This document shows, piece by piece, positions 10,927 to 22,577 of a DNA stretch of 64,000 nucleotides (the first letter of the stretch is position 1; the number at the start of each line of letters is the position of its first letter). The stretch is taken from assembly GCF_003589595.1 (NCBI RefSeq), contig NW_020653715.1:102986-166985 (forward strand). Direction: 5' to 3'. Origin of the DNA: Hyposmocoma kahamanoa. Taxonomy: Eukaryota; Arthropoda; Insecta; Lepidoptera; Cosmopterigidae. A program made the position numbers and the translations under genes. The notes beneath the pieces are model-generated. The model was given only the letters and a program-made list of their open reading frames with translations, was not told the DNA's origin and searched no databases.

Positions 10927-11219
10927 TTATGATGAATGTGTTTTAATTTTTCAACCCTTCCAGTGATCGGATCGACTTGAAATCTAGTAGGTTAATGAAA
11001 GTACGATGACAGTATAATAAATCATTTATACTGTGATTGTAGCATGTAGCAACGTATAGGCACGCACACGTCTGCGTAGGTTATATCAATTAATATTTGC
11101 GTGTAGTAAAACCTTATGCATATTTGGTAACAAATGTGTGCGTGTAAAAGTCAGCTACGCTAGTTCTCGAAGAAATTGCTTTAAATGCCTATTCCATATA
11201 CTCCGTGGTTAACCCTAAT

Positions 11220-11691
11220 CATCGAGTATATAACCAGAAATAGAGACGAAATAAGGGCTATATATTCCTGGTAACACATTAGCGATACAGCTCTTATAAA
11301 TATCAACACTCGTTTGCACTGAAATATAGACAGGCCAACTACTGACCTGTGTGTTCATCTTCGTATATTCCAAAAAATATTCTGTATTTATTGTAATAAA
11401 GATAATATCTCTAACAAAACCATGTTGTTCTTTTTGGTGGTGTGGGAAAAACAGCAAAACATCTAATTGCAAAACAAACGGAATCACATTGCATCGGTAA
11501 TTAAATATTAAATACGTAATTTTCCAATTTTCGTCCATTATATCAAAGCTCAAGTTAACTGGTCGATTTGAAGTGAAACAGTTGACGACACCCGTCAATT
11601 GTTTCGAACTCGGGCTGGCCAATCTTCTTCAGAATAGTTTTCAAACAAATTAAATGACATTTCGTCTCTATTTCTGGTTATATATTCGATG
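11220..11691. mobile_element. Non-autonomous DNA transposon with 33-bp TIRs and 8-bp TSD
   Basis: Terminal inverted repeats at 11,220-11,252 and 11,659-11,691 share 32 of 33 bases (ends CATCGA; inner part 'ccagaaatagagacgaaat'). Both ends are flanked by the identical 8-mer accctaat (11,212-11,219 and 11,692-11,699). Eight-base duplications fit hAT or P superfamilies. The interior carries a minus-strand frame of 135 codons opened by TTG (11,622-11,215), and just inside the right TIR an ATG frame reading MSFNLFENYSEEDWPARVRN. These may be remnants of a transposase start. Confidence 0.85.
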
Positions 11692-11699
11692 ACCCTAAT

Positions 11700-12540
11700 T
11701 ATAGCAAGTGTAAAGCAATGCCTAGTTCAATATTCCTCTAGTTATGAAACATAATGTCGATATCAATTAAATGTCACATCCCTATCTGTAGATTGTCAAC
11801 GTTTTGCTTTTGTTCCAAGAAGTTTGTGTTCATAGAATTCTTAGCTTTTATGTGACTAGTAATAATAAAACCTTATTAGATCCAAATAAGTTTCAGTTTT
11901 TTTAACCAAAAGATTTTTATTATTGTCTGTTTTCGTTTGATAATTTATAACCAATCAAAATTATGTTATCTTAGTACTAATGGAAGATTACGTTTTCAAA
12001 TGTGTGGGTGTGGCGACACCGGTTTTGATACAAATGTTGCTTGATGCTATTTCCATTCTTTTTTTTCTTCCGTGGTAACAACCCTACGCTCCGAGCGCAA
12101 TGCTCCCAAGGAGCACACTTTATAAACCTTAAAACTGTTATATCTATAAACAGTCTTAATATGGTACAGATTTAGATAATAATTCTCTATAAATGGTTTT
12201 AGAAAAAAGAAATTGCTCTTATAGACTTATTTCACTCAAGTCAAAATTTTAACACCTTAATACCAAACAACTTAATTAAGTGTAATCTCGCTTAAGATTT
12301 ACTCTTATAGTCCTTATTTTAAGTTCATCTGTAGAACAACTGATTATTTTTAGTAAAATTGTTCTATACGCATCCAGTAAAGTCTATTAATACTCTAAAA
12401 ACTAGTGTTCCTAACGTTATTCTAGATATATCTAATTCATAGACATTCTGTAGTATTTGTACTTATTGACAAACACGTTATAGCGCGACTTCAGTAGATT
12501 TTATTTTAAAAAAATACTACAATTAAGGTTTTTACTCTAT
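11700..12540. other. Unassigned AT-rich spacer
   Basis: No gene, RNA or recognisable repeat supported. Confidence 0.5.
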
Positions 12541-12565
12541 TGAACGTTGTAAGAGTTCATGCAAA

Positions 12566-13148
12566 ATGGGTAAAGTATTAAAAGATCTGGTGGAGGTGGT
12601 GACCGTCACGTCAAGTATTCTTGAAGCACAGGTCTGCGGACAAGGCACGATCTTGGCGATGCTCGATTACTCCCGGGCGTTCGACTGTATAAATATTTCG
12701 CTACTCTTAACCAAACTAGCATTTTATGGTTTTTTTTGCATCAGCATTAAAGTGGTTTGACAGCTACCTCAATAACCGTTCTCAGCGAGTTAATCTTCGT
12801 AATTTGGATGGTTCGATAAACTCATCTAACTTATGCTTGGTTGATAGAGGCCTCCCTCAAGGGTCAATTTTATCCCCTCTGCTCTATATTCTTTACAGTG
12901 CTGATATAATAAGCTGTATTAAACATTGTAGCGCGGATGATCTACAGCTGTATCTGTCCTTCGATCCTAAGAACACAATGTCTGCGGTAGAAAAAATTAA
13001 CGAAGATCTAAATAGTATAGTTGAGTGGTCCCGCAGAAATTGTCTCGTACTGAACCTTAGTAAATCTAAATACCTAATCATGGGTTCTGTGAATCAGATT
13101 ACTAGGATAGCGAACAAACATCCCAATATGATATGTGATAGGAAGTGA
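12566..13148 (+). pseudogene. Reverse transcriptase fragment (12.6 kb LINE)
   Basis: RT palm blocks: GTILAMLDYSRAFDCIN with the first catalytic Asp near 12,662-12,666, LKWFDSYLNNRSQRVNL, RGLPQGSILSPLLYILY, and the catalytic block reading CSADDLQLYL (Tyr of YADD replaced by Ser, both Asp kept), then SIVEWSRRNCLVLNLSKSKYL. The frame changes within the T-run at about 12,725-12,736. Confidence 0.82.
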
Positions 13149-13715
13149 GAGCATAGAAAGGACTAAAGCTGCAAAAAATCTTGGAGTACTAATGGACGAT
13201 ACCCTAAGATTTGGATCGCTTAAACTGGAGGTGACTCGAAACTGTTTTTTCCGGCTTAAAGTACTTATAAGATGCGTGAATTTCTTAGTGAGCAGCTCCG
13301 CATACGCCTTTGTGATTCCCTAATACTCTCTAGATTAAACTATGGTGACGTAGTGTACGGTCCGCGACTTTTGGTAAAAACGAAAAGACTAGTGCAAAGA
13401 GTGCAAAATGCATGCGCTCGATTTTGTTTTCGTGTACCACCGCGAAGTCACGTATCTCCGTTTCTGAATGAAGCTAAAACACTAAACATGTCGTTGCGAA
13501 GATACTATAGACCGCGCACCTGCAGGTTTCCACTCTGCATTCCAAAACACAAAACTTCGGCATATAAAGGCAGTTTTAAATATTCCGCGGCGAAAATCTG
13601 GAACAACATACCACCACCAATGCGTTCTTCACAATCCGTTTATGCGTTCAAATGTCAACTCAAAGAGCACATTCTAAATCTACAAAACACGTCTGGAACA
13701 ATTTTATTTGTGTAA
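13135..13715 (+). pseudogene. ORF2 thumb and C-terminal fragment (12.6 kb LINE)
   Basis: Two overlapping frames carry the continuation: AAKNLGVLMDDTLRF then LRIRLCDSLILSRLNYGDVV, VQRVQNACARFCF, and near the end GSFKYSAAKIWNNIPPPMR. The stop is at 13,713-13,715. The order and spacing match the copies at 62-63.8 kb, except that the block before the KHKTSAYKGSF segment is shortened here. Confidence 0.82.
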
Positions 13716-14101
13716 TGCGCCTCAAAATACAAAATTAAAAAGATAAAGCAGAGTGAATCTTTGTTGGGACATTAGCTGAAATTTGTGTTATGTTTCCTAT
13801 TTAATTATATTGTTTTATGTTTAAGTTTTTATTTAACTCGCGTCCACGTTTTGTTTTTATTTTATTCATATATTTTTATCTCTTTAATCGGCATTTTCGA
13901 AAAGGGTCCACTGAAAACCAGCGCTGTGGCCCTGCCGCAGTATTAACTGAGTTGGGTCCTTTTCTTTGCAATAATACACTTTTAATATTAATACTAATTA
14001 TTAATATTGTACTACACGTGTATTGTGCTGAAGAAATTACTTTCCTTTCTTTCTTTCTTTCTTTCTAACCTTGGATATTAAGTCACATCAATCGATACAA
14101 T

Positions 14102-15173
14102 CAGCGTTGTCAATGTCAATTGTTCAAAATTACCAAAAATCACGGTTAAAATCCCCAAATTTGGGGAGAGCAAAGTTCATATTCCCCACAAATTCTCCAC
14201 ATCTCGAATTTTAATTATTTATTAGAAATACATCGCTTAGAAATATAATAAAGAATTAAGTAACTCAAAATGTAATAATCTATTACGTTTGCTGTGAATG
14301 TAAACAGAATATAAAAAGTAAAACTAATTATAAAATTGGATGACCTTAAATCGTTTATTTATTTTAATAATAATAATAATAACGTACACACTCAACAAAG
14401 CCCCGCACTAGGGAAACCCTGTGTCGCGGGTGCCGTGGACACACATATAGACAACCACAAATTACACCCAAACTCACGAGAGGAATAAATGTAGGCCATA
14501 CAAATATTTCTCTCGACCTGGGAATCGAACCTGTGACCTCTGCATGGCAGTCCGGCTAACCGTTCGGCCACAGAGGCAGTTACATTAATTATAATATTAA
14601 TTAGATTCAACATTAATCTGTACTCAGTCTGAACAAAAAATCATTTTTCATGCCTTACAAAATTAAGTAAATTGATTATTTGTTGTGCATTTGGTGAGAC
14701 TATGTTAACGTTAGAAATAATCAATGAGTTTCGACCTATATTTAATATTTAAAGTTGACGAGTGGTAAGTTGTGGTATGGAAGTACCAACTGCTCGGCTT
14801 TGTTTATCAATAGCTGATTTCTTTTGCATCATACCGGGGACCGGCCTAAGCGAGAGAAAGAATCGCGAACTCAACACGAACCGACTAATAATTTTACGAT
14901 TCAGAACCAATTGCTCTAATAATAATTCTATTTAAGCTGCTTGTTAATAATACGACGGATGAGCGATGATGAATAAAACGTCGATATAGTCCATCACAGT
15001 GTTTCTAACAGTAACGATCAAACTAGCGATGCATCAGCAATTGATATATTAAACAAAATTATAAAATGTTACAATCCCCACATTTTGCTCATATAGCGCC
15101 AATTCCCACAAAATCCCCAATCTAGTTGAAACTCCCCACAATTTGGGGAATTCCCTACAAATTGGCAACCCTG
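14102..15173. mobile_element. hAT-like DNA element with degenerate TIRs
   Basis: The left end reads cagcgttgtcaatg and the right end, reverse complemented, cagggttgccaat. The subterminal parts also match in inverted orientation around 'ccccaaatttggggag'. Flanks are gatacaat (14,094-14,101) and gatacaaa (15,174-15,181), an 8-bp duplication with one mismatch. TIRs starting CAGGGTTGCCA with 8-bp duplications are typical of hAT elements. No transposase frame is visible, so it is non-autonomous. A family A SINE (14,367-14,582) sits inside it. Confidence 0.7.
14367..14582 (-). mobile_element. tRNA-derived SINE, family A (nested)
   Basis: Same unit as 8,226-8,449 and 51,788-52,005. Read on the minus strand it has a tRNA-like head with the B-box-containing block 'ggttcgattcc', the 'gtgtgtccacggcacccgcg' body and a (TTA)n tail. 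It is nested in the hAT-like element, which dates it as the later insertion. Confidence 0.87.
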
Positions 15174-15181
15174 GATACAAA

Positions 15182-18100
15182 AGTCGTAATTCGCGCTCGG
15201 GCCGGTCATGGCATTTTTGTTGACAAATAAATAAACATTGTGAAGTAATTCCGTGTTGTGAAATGATAAAAACAATTGAAATGAGCGCGTAAACTATTGT
15301 ACTTCAATGTTGTGTATGTGTATTGTGCCGTCTATCAATAGAATACAGTGAAATCATTGTGTGAAATGTGGTTGGCGTGGAGAAATAACCTCAATTTTGT
15401 AATGAAAATTTTATTTTTTCCAACATAAGTTAGGTATGTCATTAAAATATTCCTTATATTTATATGATAGGAAATTTATCCGCCTTTCTAGTCATATTAT
15501 AACACATTCCATATAATTGTACAGAATAACGTTTTTTGCGACAATTTTGATTTTTTCAATTGTTTTTTTGACCTAGTGTTTTGAAAAGTTTTTTATTGCA
15601 TAATACGTTCACCTTATAAAGGTTTTGTAACACTGTCAAAAGAAAAAAATGCTTGGAAACATCGCGTTTTGTAGATAATCATAAAATCTTCATAGGAGGA
15701 ATATTCTTCTACAAGTTCAACTACACTAAAGCAGGTAGAAATAATCTTTTCGTATTCTAAAGTTTTTATATAGATAAAGCTATAGACAAAATGCTCCCAA
15801 CTGTGTTTTGAAAAAAGCTTTAAACTTTTATCGCCATTTTTATTTTTAAAGAATGACTATGAAGTAGCCGAGAAAAATTTCTTTTCTTTTTAAAAAGTAA
15901 ATCTAAGTTGTAATTAGCTTGAAGAAGCCTAGAAATTCTTGGAAATAGTTTGTTTTGTGAGTTATTTTGTATATTTAAGCTTTCTATAAATATTTAAAAT
16001 CGAAAATCAATAACTGTATTTTTATTAAGTTTATATTTTACACATAAATATTTAAAACTTAGCGAGCGCATTACTTTTATGGCAGATTTTACTTCACTTT
16101 TCACAATGTATTTAAAGTCGCACGTCAATTTGCGCTTTCTAACCGATTAAACATTGCGCGAAAAAGTCAGAAATATTATATCTAATTTCGCCATGTTGCA
16201 ATTTTGATAGTTCATATTTTGTAAGCCATTAAACTTGAAACCTATTAGTATTAAGCGAATTGCGTCTTATGTTTGTAACGCCTTAGTATTTTGGTTTTAA
16301 AATAGCATTACTAAGAAAACTATCAAAGACTATAAATTATCTAAAAACTGTCTACAAGACTAAATAAGAACTGTCTACATTCTACAAATGGTCTTGTAGC
16401 GTTCTAGAAAAAAGATCAGAATCACTCTTAACACTACCTACAGATAGTTTCTCAAAGCACTCTTGTGATCTACTAATAAATTTGTGTCCACTTTTACTTT
16501 AAATTATCTAGAAACCTTCTTCGCGATATCTTGAGGGAATTTGAACTCTTAAAATGTTCAATCGAATTAAATTCTTTTAGATATCTTATAGTATATATTT
16601 AAATGTGGGTGTGCTGCTTGGGCTGGCATTTGTAGACCTTTATAAGGTGGCTTTCCGTCCGGTGGTGGACGAGAATTGAAATCTCACCGGCCTATTTTCA
16701 CTAAGGATTGCCATTAAAATAGTTCACGCGAACTATCGCGACCTCGTGAGAGCGGGTTTGCGCGGTGGATTCGGTGCTACGCGATGCAATAACGATCGAT
16801 GCCGTATGTAACCACGCGAACAGTTTCTTTACCACGAATTGTTTTGGTTGTTATGGAAGAGAATACTTTCGGATTAACTCCGGCAAACTGAAATTTTGCT
16901 CCAGAAATTTTAGAAATGGCGTTAACTCGTGAAGGACAACAAACACACTCACAATAAGATAGAGAGAATGGAGGCTCAATAAACGAAAGCGAATGCGATC
17001 AAGACAGCTTTCAAGTACATTAAGGTTAGATAAATAGACGTAGCGAGAATCACGAGAGCTCGTGTCGCGGGAATGATTGCCGAGCGCTCAACTTCCGACG
17101 CGACTGTCGACGGCCGTTGATTCGCTCGATTGTCCCTTTATCTCTCGACGAGGGTTTTCGTAGTCGTCACCGACACGACAACGCAAATTGTTTTAGTTAA
17201 ATGCGAGTTTATCAACCTAGGTAGGGTATTTATCTATCAAGTCCACATCTGCCTTTATTTAGTTTCGAAAACAACGCTATTTTTTATGAAATCACCTCAG
17301 ACTTATCGGCAGTTTTCATCAGGTGAGATAGAGGTCAAATGCGCACTTATTTTATTTTTTTAAAAGCACGTCAAATGCTCTTTCAAGAATCACGTACTGC
17401 GAATCGAATCTCATTTTAGTAAATTTCTTATTACTGCGGAACACTTGTTACCGTATTTATTCAAAGGCCAAATAATATTTTGAAGTAGTTAACTTAACAG
17501 GACATTAGATCGATTGTTAATTCTAAGAATCGTCAGAGTCGTAATTCGGAGTATTACACTTTACTTAAGGAGTAGTGTAGATTTCTGCGAGAAGCTTTAA
17601 ACGGCCAACCGCTTAATGGGTTAAAGGGATGCCATCCTAGCACCTTCACATCTCGTCGGGGCATTGCCCATTCTTTGAGATGAATTAATTTGGGATATAG
17701 TTTCCACAACTGGCTTTAACACGTCACGACCGGGTTACTGCGTATTAAGACAGGGGGCGTTTATAATGCTAAGTTGTCCAAAGTATAAACACAGACCCTC
17801 TTTTGTCACAGAAGCAAATTGCGATGTTTTTTAAACTTATATGGAAGTCATTTCACTAAGAAGAACATGAAGGTACTATATCAAACCTGCCGCTGTTGAA
17901 CACGGGTCAATAACTTCGAACCTCACCGTAATTTCTGCCAATCATAACGAACAAGCGGGTCGCACTTAATATTATTTTATGATCTGAATATGCGGCCACT
18001 ATTACGAACTTATAAACTTAATTCGGCATTTTGCGACTGCGTACTGATTTTATTTATTTATTTATTTTTTAGGCACACCAACAGTTACTAACAATATTTC

Positions 18101-18540
18101 ATGATGTTGCAGTAACTGATAAAGTGAATACGTAAAGATTATACTTGCATACATAAATGAAACTTATATCGACTGCTCAATAGTTACGAGTGACATTGAA
18201 ATTTGATACGGAGACACGCATTTTAATCATAACACTAGATTATCGCTCGAATATCAGAAAGATAATGGCGGCGTCTCTTTTATCTCTCTGATGTCAGATT
18301 GAAATAATTAGACTATTCCAAAATGTGTTTTTCTAGACAAACTCATGGTCAAAAGTCGTGGTGATATATTATAGATATAACGTTTATGTGGTTGCTGCCT
18401 TTCTATTGAGAGTAAACTCGTAAAACACATTGCACCGAACGTCATTGTCTGAATTCAGGATCTGATCACACCAATAGACCTGCTTTGGGCTTCTTGTCTA
18501 TTGAGACATAAAGCCTTAAAGAGTAAGTACTTAATGATAA
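15182..18540. other. Unassigned AT-rich region
   Basis: No gene supported over 3.3 kb. Open frames are short and AT-driven. A locally GC-richer patch (16,640-17,130) contains no recognisable coding or RNA motif. Confidence 0.45.
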
Positions 18541-18957
18541 TTATCACTAGTATCAGGTTTCTTACCACGGTATGACTTCTTTTTATTTTCCCGATATTTC
18601 GGAACTGTTGCACGCTCCATGGTCACGGGTTGATGATGGTTTTAAACTGTCCAGTGCATGGAATCCGGTTCTTAGTGCGTGCAGTAATAAAAACAAAAAC
18701 ACCTCGAGTTCAGTTTCGCGTATGGATACAGTGAGTGTGGTTTGTGTGAAAAAAGTGAGTGACAATGGTAACGCCACAACAAATCGCGATGAAGGTAGTC
18801 GTCGACAGCGCAAGAGGGTAGACAGATATGTCTGCTCATAAAGCTGTCATCTGCCGCCGTCCAGTCAACCCGTGACCATGGAGCGTGCAACCGTTCCGAA
18901 ATATCGGGAAAATAAAAAGAAGTCATACCGTGGTAAGAAACCTGATACTAGTGATAA
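18541..18957. mobile_element. Fold-back element with ~93-bp terminal inverted repeats
   Basis: Left arm 18,541-18,633 and right arm 18,865-18,957 match in inverted orientation over about 93 bases with roughly one mismatch (gaactgttgc versus gaacggttgc). The arms include 'ccgatatttcgga' and 'ctccatggtcacgggttga'. The 231-base centre holds a GC-moderate frame (TVSVVCVKKVSDNGN, then RRQRKRVDRYVCS) of unknown meaning. No clean target duplication is seen. A related end motif occurs at 53,871-53,882. Confidence 0.85.
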
Positions 18958-21900
18958 TCATTTAGTGAATAACCACGAAAGTCTTAAAATCTATATACTT
19001 AATGATAAGTTTTAAAGTTACAATCGATTGCAAATGTTCTCTAAACTTACTTCATACTAATATCTGTTGTTGATAATTTATTCACTATCACAAAGAAAGA
19101 GAAATATAACTTAGGTTGATATTTATGTTTAGCGAGAGACTAGTGTCCTTACGCGATAACTAAACCCGAGTTACAAATCCCGAAGTTCTTAGTCTTAGAT
19201 CAAATATAATGTTAGATACCATAGATCTAGCATTATGGTAGATGCATTGTAGCCGCTCAAAAAGTGGCAGCGTCGAAGGAAGGCAAAAATACCGATATGC
19301 TTACTTTCATTTGCTCGCATTCACCTGGTGACTGCGATTGTGGCCAAGCGTGTGTCTATTATATATATTAAAAAAATTAACACCGTTTGCCTATACGCAA
19401 TATACGCATTTATCCCTTTAACGAAATGAATCCGCACTACTGCTATCGTCGTGAGCGCAACATTAAATGTCAAAATGATATAACTAAATAAGTATACGCC
19501 CACATAAGTAACCTTGACTCGAGGACTTTACACACTAGGAGACACAAACCGTTACTACGCCGATATTTCAAATTTAAACCCAGTGCGAATAAAGTTTAAT
19601 TTTCAAAGGGGAATTGGCTCTATTTATTTTTGAAACAACAACAATATTATAGTGTATACATAAAATTGAGCGCTCTATCACACCATACCAGTTACCTACT
19701 TGAATGATACTTATATTACTCATCGTCACTCTCCTTTCATGACTCAACCGTGAAATTCTCTGTTTGTTTTGCGAATTTGGTTAAAGCTTCAACGAATTCT
19801 CATTCGATGTTGGAAATTAACAACTTGCCTGTAACTTTGCCTCCATGCGCACCTGTATTTGAACTGTTCAAAGGTACGAATAGGGGATTAATGACTTTTT
19901 TAAATCTGTTCCCCCACTATCTCTGTAACCTCTACATCTATAACGCCGAACAAAAGCAACTAAAACTATTTCAAGGGCAAGTTCGGAACATGAAACCAAA
20001 CAAAACATAGCACTATGGTCAACCCTTTCCAATAGTTTAAACTTTGCGCTGAACTTGGCCTCAAAACAGTTTTGGTTAAATTTGTGGGACCTTAAACACA
20101 AGTATTTTGTAAACTATTCTCGGAAACTCTTACCACGTGCACTATTTTGCTCGTTATAATAATTCACTTTACTACACTAACCTCGTAGGATCAAAAAGAA
20201 AAATGTTAATTTCCCCATACTCACAGAGAGTAAGTTGGTTACGGGTTGAACCATCCCGGGTTCCCCCTCATTCCTTATGCACATTGTAAGCTTAGCCACC
20301 GATCTACCAAGATCGTCGGTTTCTGTCGCGACTACTGCAATCAACCCAAACCTACGAGTAACTACCTCGAGCTTTGTTACTAAACATTTGAATTAAATGC
20401 ATTACCATCATCACCATACGATATTCAAATGCAAAATCCTTAAAAAGAAAGCCCATTTGTAGCTCATACTTGCTGCTAAATTTTAATCGGAATACAACAC
20501 CTTTCATTTTTCGCTTGAGTTAAAAGTGTAGTTAATTATATAAAACATATTAAATCCTCCTGAAATTTCGGTTCTTCCAGTTTTTCCATGTGTAGTTGCA
20601 AAACTTTTTTACGTACTTCGAAGCTCAGCTCTAAATAGAAATCAATATGGCTGTGGCGCGTTGTAAGTGTCTGTTGCTTTTGTTAAACGAGGTGTTTCCC
20701 TTATCAACCTTAAGAATATTTCATTCTTATTATAAACTGTTATATAAATAGCAAATCAAATAATAAAATGGTTCTTTACCAAGTGTTTTTTAGAATTGTA
20801 CCTCCACTGAAGTATTAGAAAGATTTACAATTTATTCATCATTTGTGATAATATCTGTTCCTGCAGACGATGGAATTCTATTTGTACTTTGATGCTACGT
20901 TTATTTCTACATTTGGGCAAATTCAAAACAAATTTTAAAAATCCAAAAATCTACCTCCGCAGTTGGCATCTGCCCTCTTCTCCACTACCAACGTAGTGGT
21001 CAGCCGTGACTCGTAGCTACATTGCCAATAGCAGCTCTGAATATTCAGCGCTTCGGGATATGCCCCATTCACTGACAATACACCACCGCTTACCGTCGGT
21101 GACGCGATTCTCCTAACAGATGTGTAAAGATATTTTTGTTTCATTATTTGGAGTGAAACAATAAATATAATATCGACGAAATTGAAAATGCGTTACTTAC
21201 ATTACTCCATTGTTGCTCGTTCGGCTTGTTTTTATTATTATGAATATTTTAATCGATAAATGTGTGTTCACAGAGAGCAACCTCTAGAGCTTCTTACTAT
21301 TCTAATGTGTAATATATTTTCTCAGGAGAATATTCCTTATGAACGAGTAGCACTTTTTAATCAAGAGTAATTTACTTACCTATAAAACAAAGACATTTTT
21401 GATTTAAGGGTATAATGAATATACCCTGTATTGAATTCGTGAAATAAAAGTAGTTTTAAAGTATCACATAACTCGAACTTGAATGAACACAATTTTAAAT
21501 AAAATAACTGTTATCATTTTGATTCACCTATCGTATCTTTTCGAAATAAGATGTAGTTCGAAATAATATAAACTTCGTATATCCATATCTCTCTATTCCA
21601 TTTTTTAAAGGCAGTATTTTAAGAAGTACAGCAATTAGACGTATTTCAGTTACATTTTAAGTTACACTATGATTAGTACCGACCCAAGGGGCGTTCGTTA
21701 AAAGCGGATTATTGCTTGATGCGGCTTGCGTCGGGTCGAGTCGTGACATGAAACATTGTATTGTATAATATTGCACAATGCACACGCTTGAAACCATGCT
21801 CACAAATCTCCTATAATTACCTTCTTGTCTCCCTAGCGCGAGGAGCAGTTGAATATATTTTATTTACACACCTCTGCATTTTATAATTGCTAGAAGGAAA

Positions 21901-22301
21901 AAGAGCATGCGATACAGTCACAGAAGTCACTAATACACTATACCATAAATAAGCTCGTATATATGGCACATTCGGCTCATGTTACGCACATTATTATTAA
22001 TTGTTATCGGGCCATAAGTAATTGGCAATTTAGCTTCCGCGCTACTCGGCCACTACGTGCTACGAACATCGGCTATGAGCTACGAGAGCTTACTACAAGC
22101 CAATTTTGTGAAACGTTGCTGCCGATATTGTATGCGAAAAGTGAGTGTCGTTTGTTTCTGCTTACAATACAATAGAATGATTTATATTCCTGAATATTAA
22201 AAAGTTGTTGTCATGTTGTAGTACAATCACATTACTAGTATTTTTGTATTGTTCATTATGTTTCAATTAACAGAACTAAGACTCTTTTAATTATTAAAAA
22301 G
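18958..22301. other. Unassigned region
   Basis: No gene supported. A minus-strand frame of 69 codons at 21,144-20,935 is GC-richer than its surroundings and may be a decayed repeat, but I do not recognise it. Nothing else stands out. Confidence 0.4.
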
Positions 22302-22577
22302 CTCCATGTGAAAGAATTGACCCTGGGAAGTACTGCCACCTTACCTATTCTGCCGCTAAGCAGTAATGTCAACATTACTGTGTTCCGCTTGTGAAGGGTA
22401 AGGGTGCCGGTGAAACTACAGGCACGTGAGATTTGTCAAAATTTGTTTCTGAATGTCGGGCGCAGTGGCAATACCCATCAGGTCTTTGTGATTTGAACCT
22501 CTTAGTGGCATTACAGCTGCTATAGACAGGCGTGTCGCTTACCGCCAGGGACACGACTTGTTCGTCCCGTCATTTGT
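22302..22577 (+). repeat. Dispersed repeat family B copy
   Basis: Shares order and wording with 58,521-58,750: 'gggaagtactgccacctta', 'agcagtaatgt', 'ggtgccggtgaaactacag', 'acaggcgtgtcgctt' and 'acgacttgttcgtcccgtca'. Further copies are at 47,682-47,921 and 51,327-51,571 (opposite orientation) and 59,524-59,716. The open frames across it are incidental. Confidence 0.85.

Larger units (their letters stand above)
12541..14066 (+). mobile_element. 5'-truncated CR1/jockey-like LINE
   Basis: Starts within the RT palm and runs to a simple-repeat tail (CTTT)n at 14,041-14,066. The coding region is broken by at least three frame changes (near 12,725 in a T-run, near 13,135 and near 13,300). The 3' UTR includes 'tgagttgggtccttttctttg'. 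The same family recurs at 62,230-63,090 and 63,224-63,768, with matching NYGDVVYGPR and NNIPPP blocks. Confidence 0.85.
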
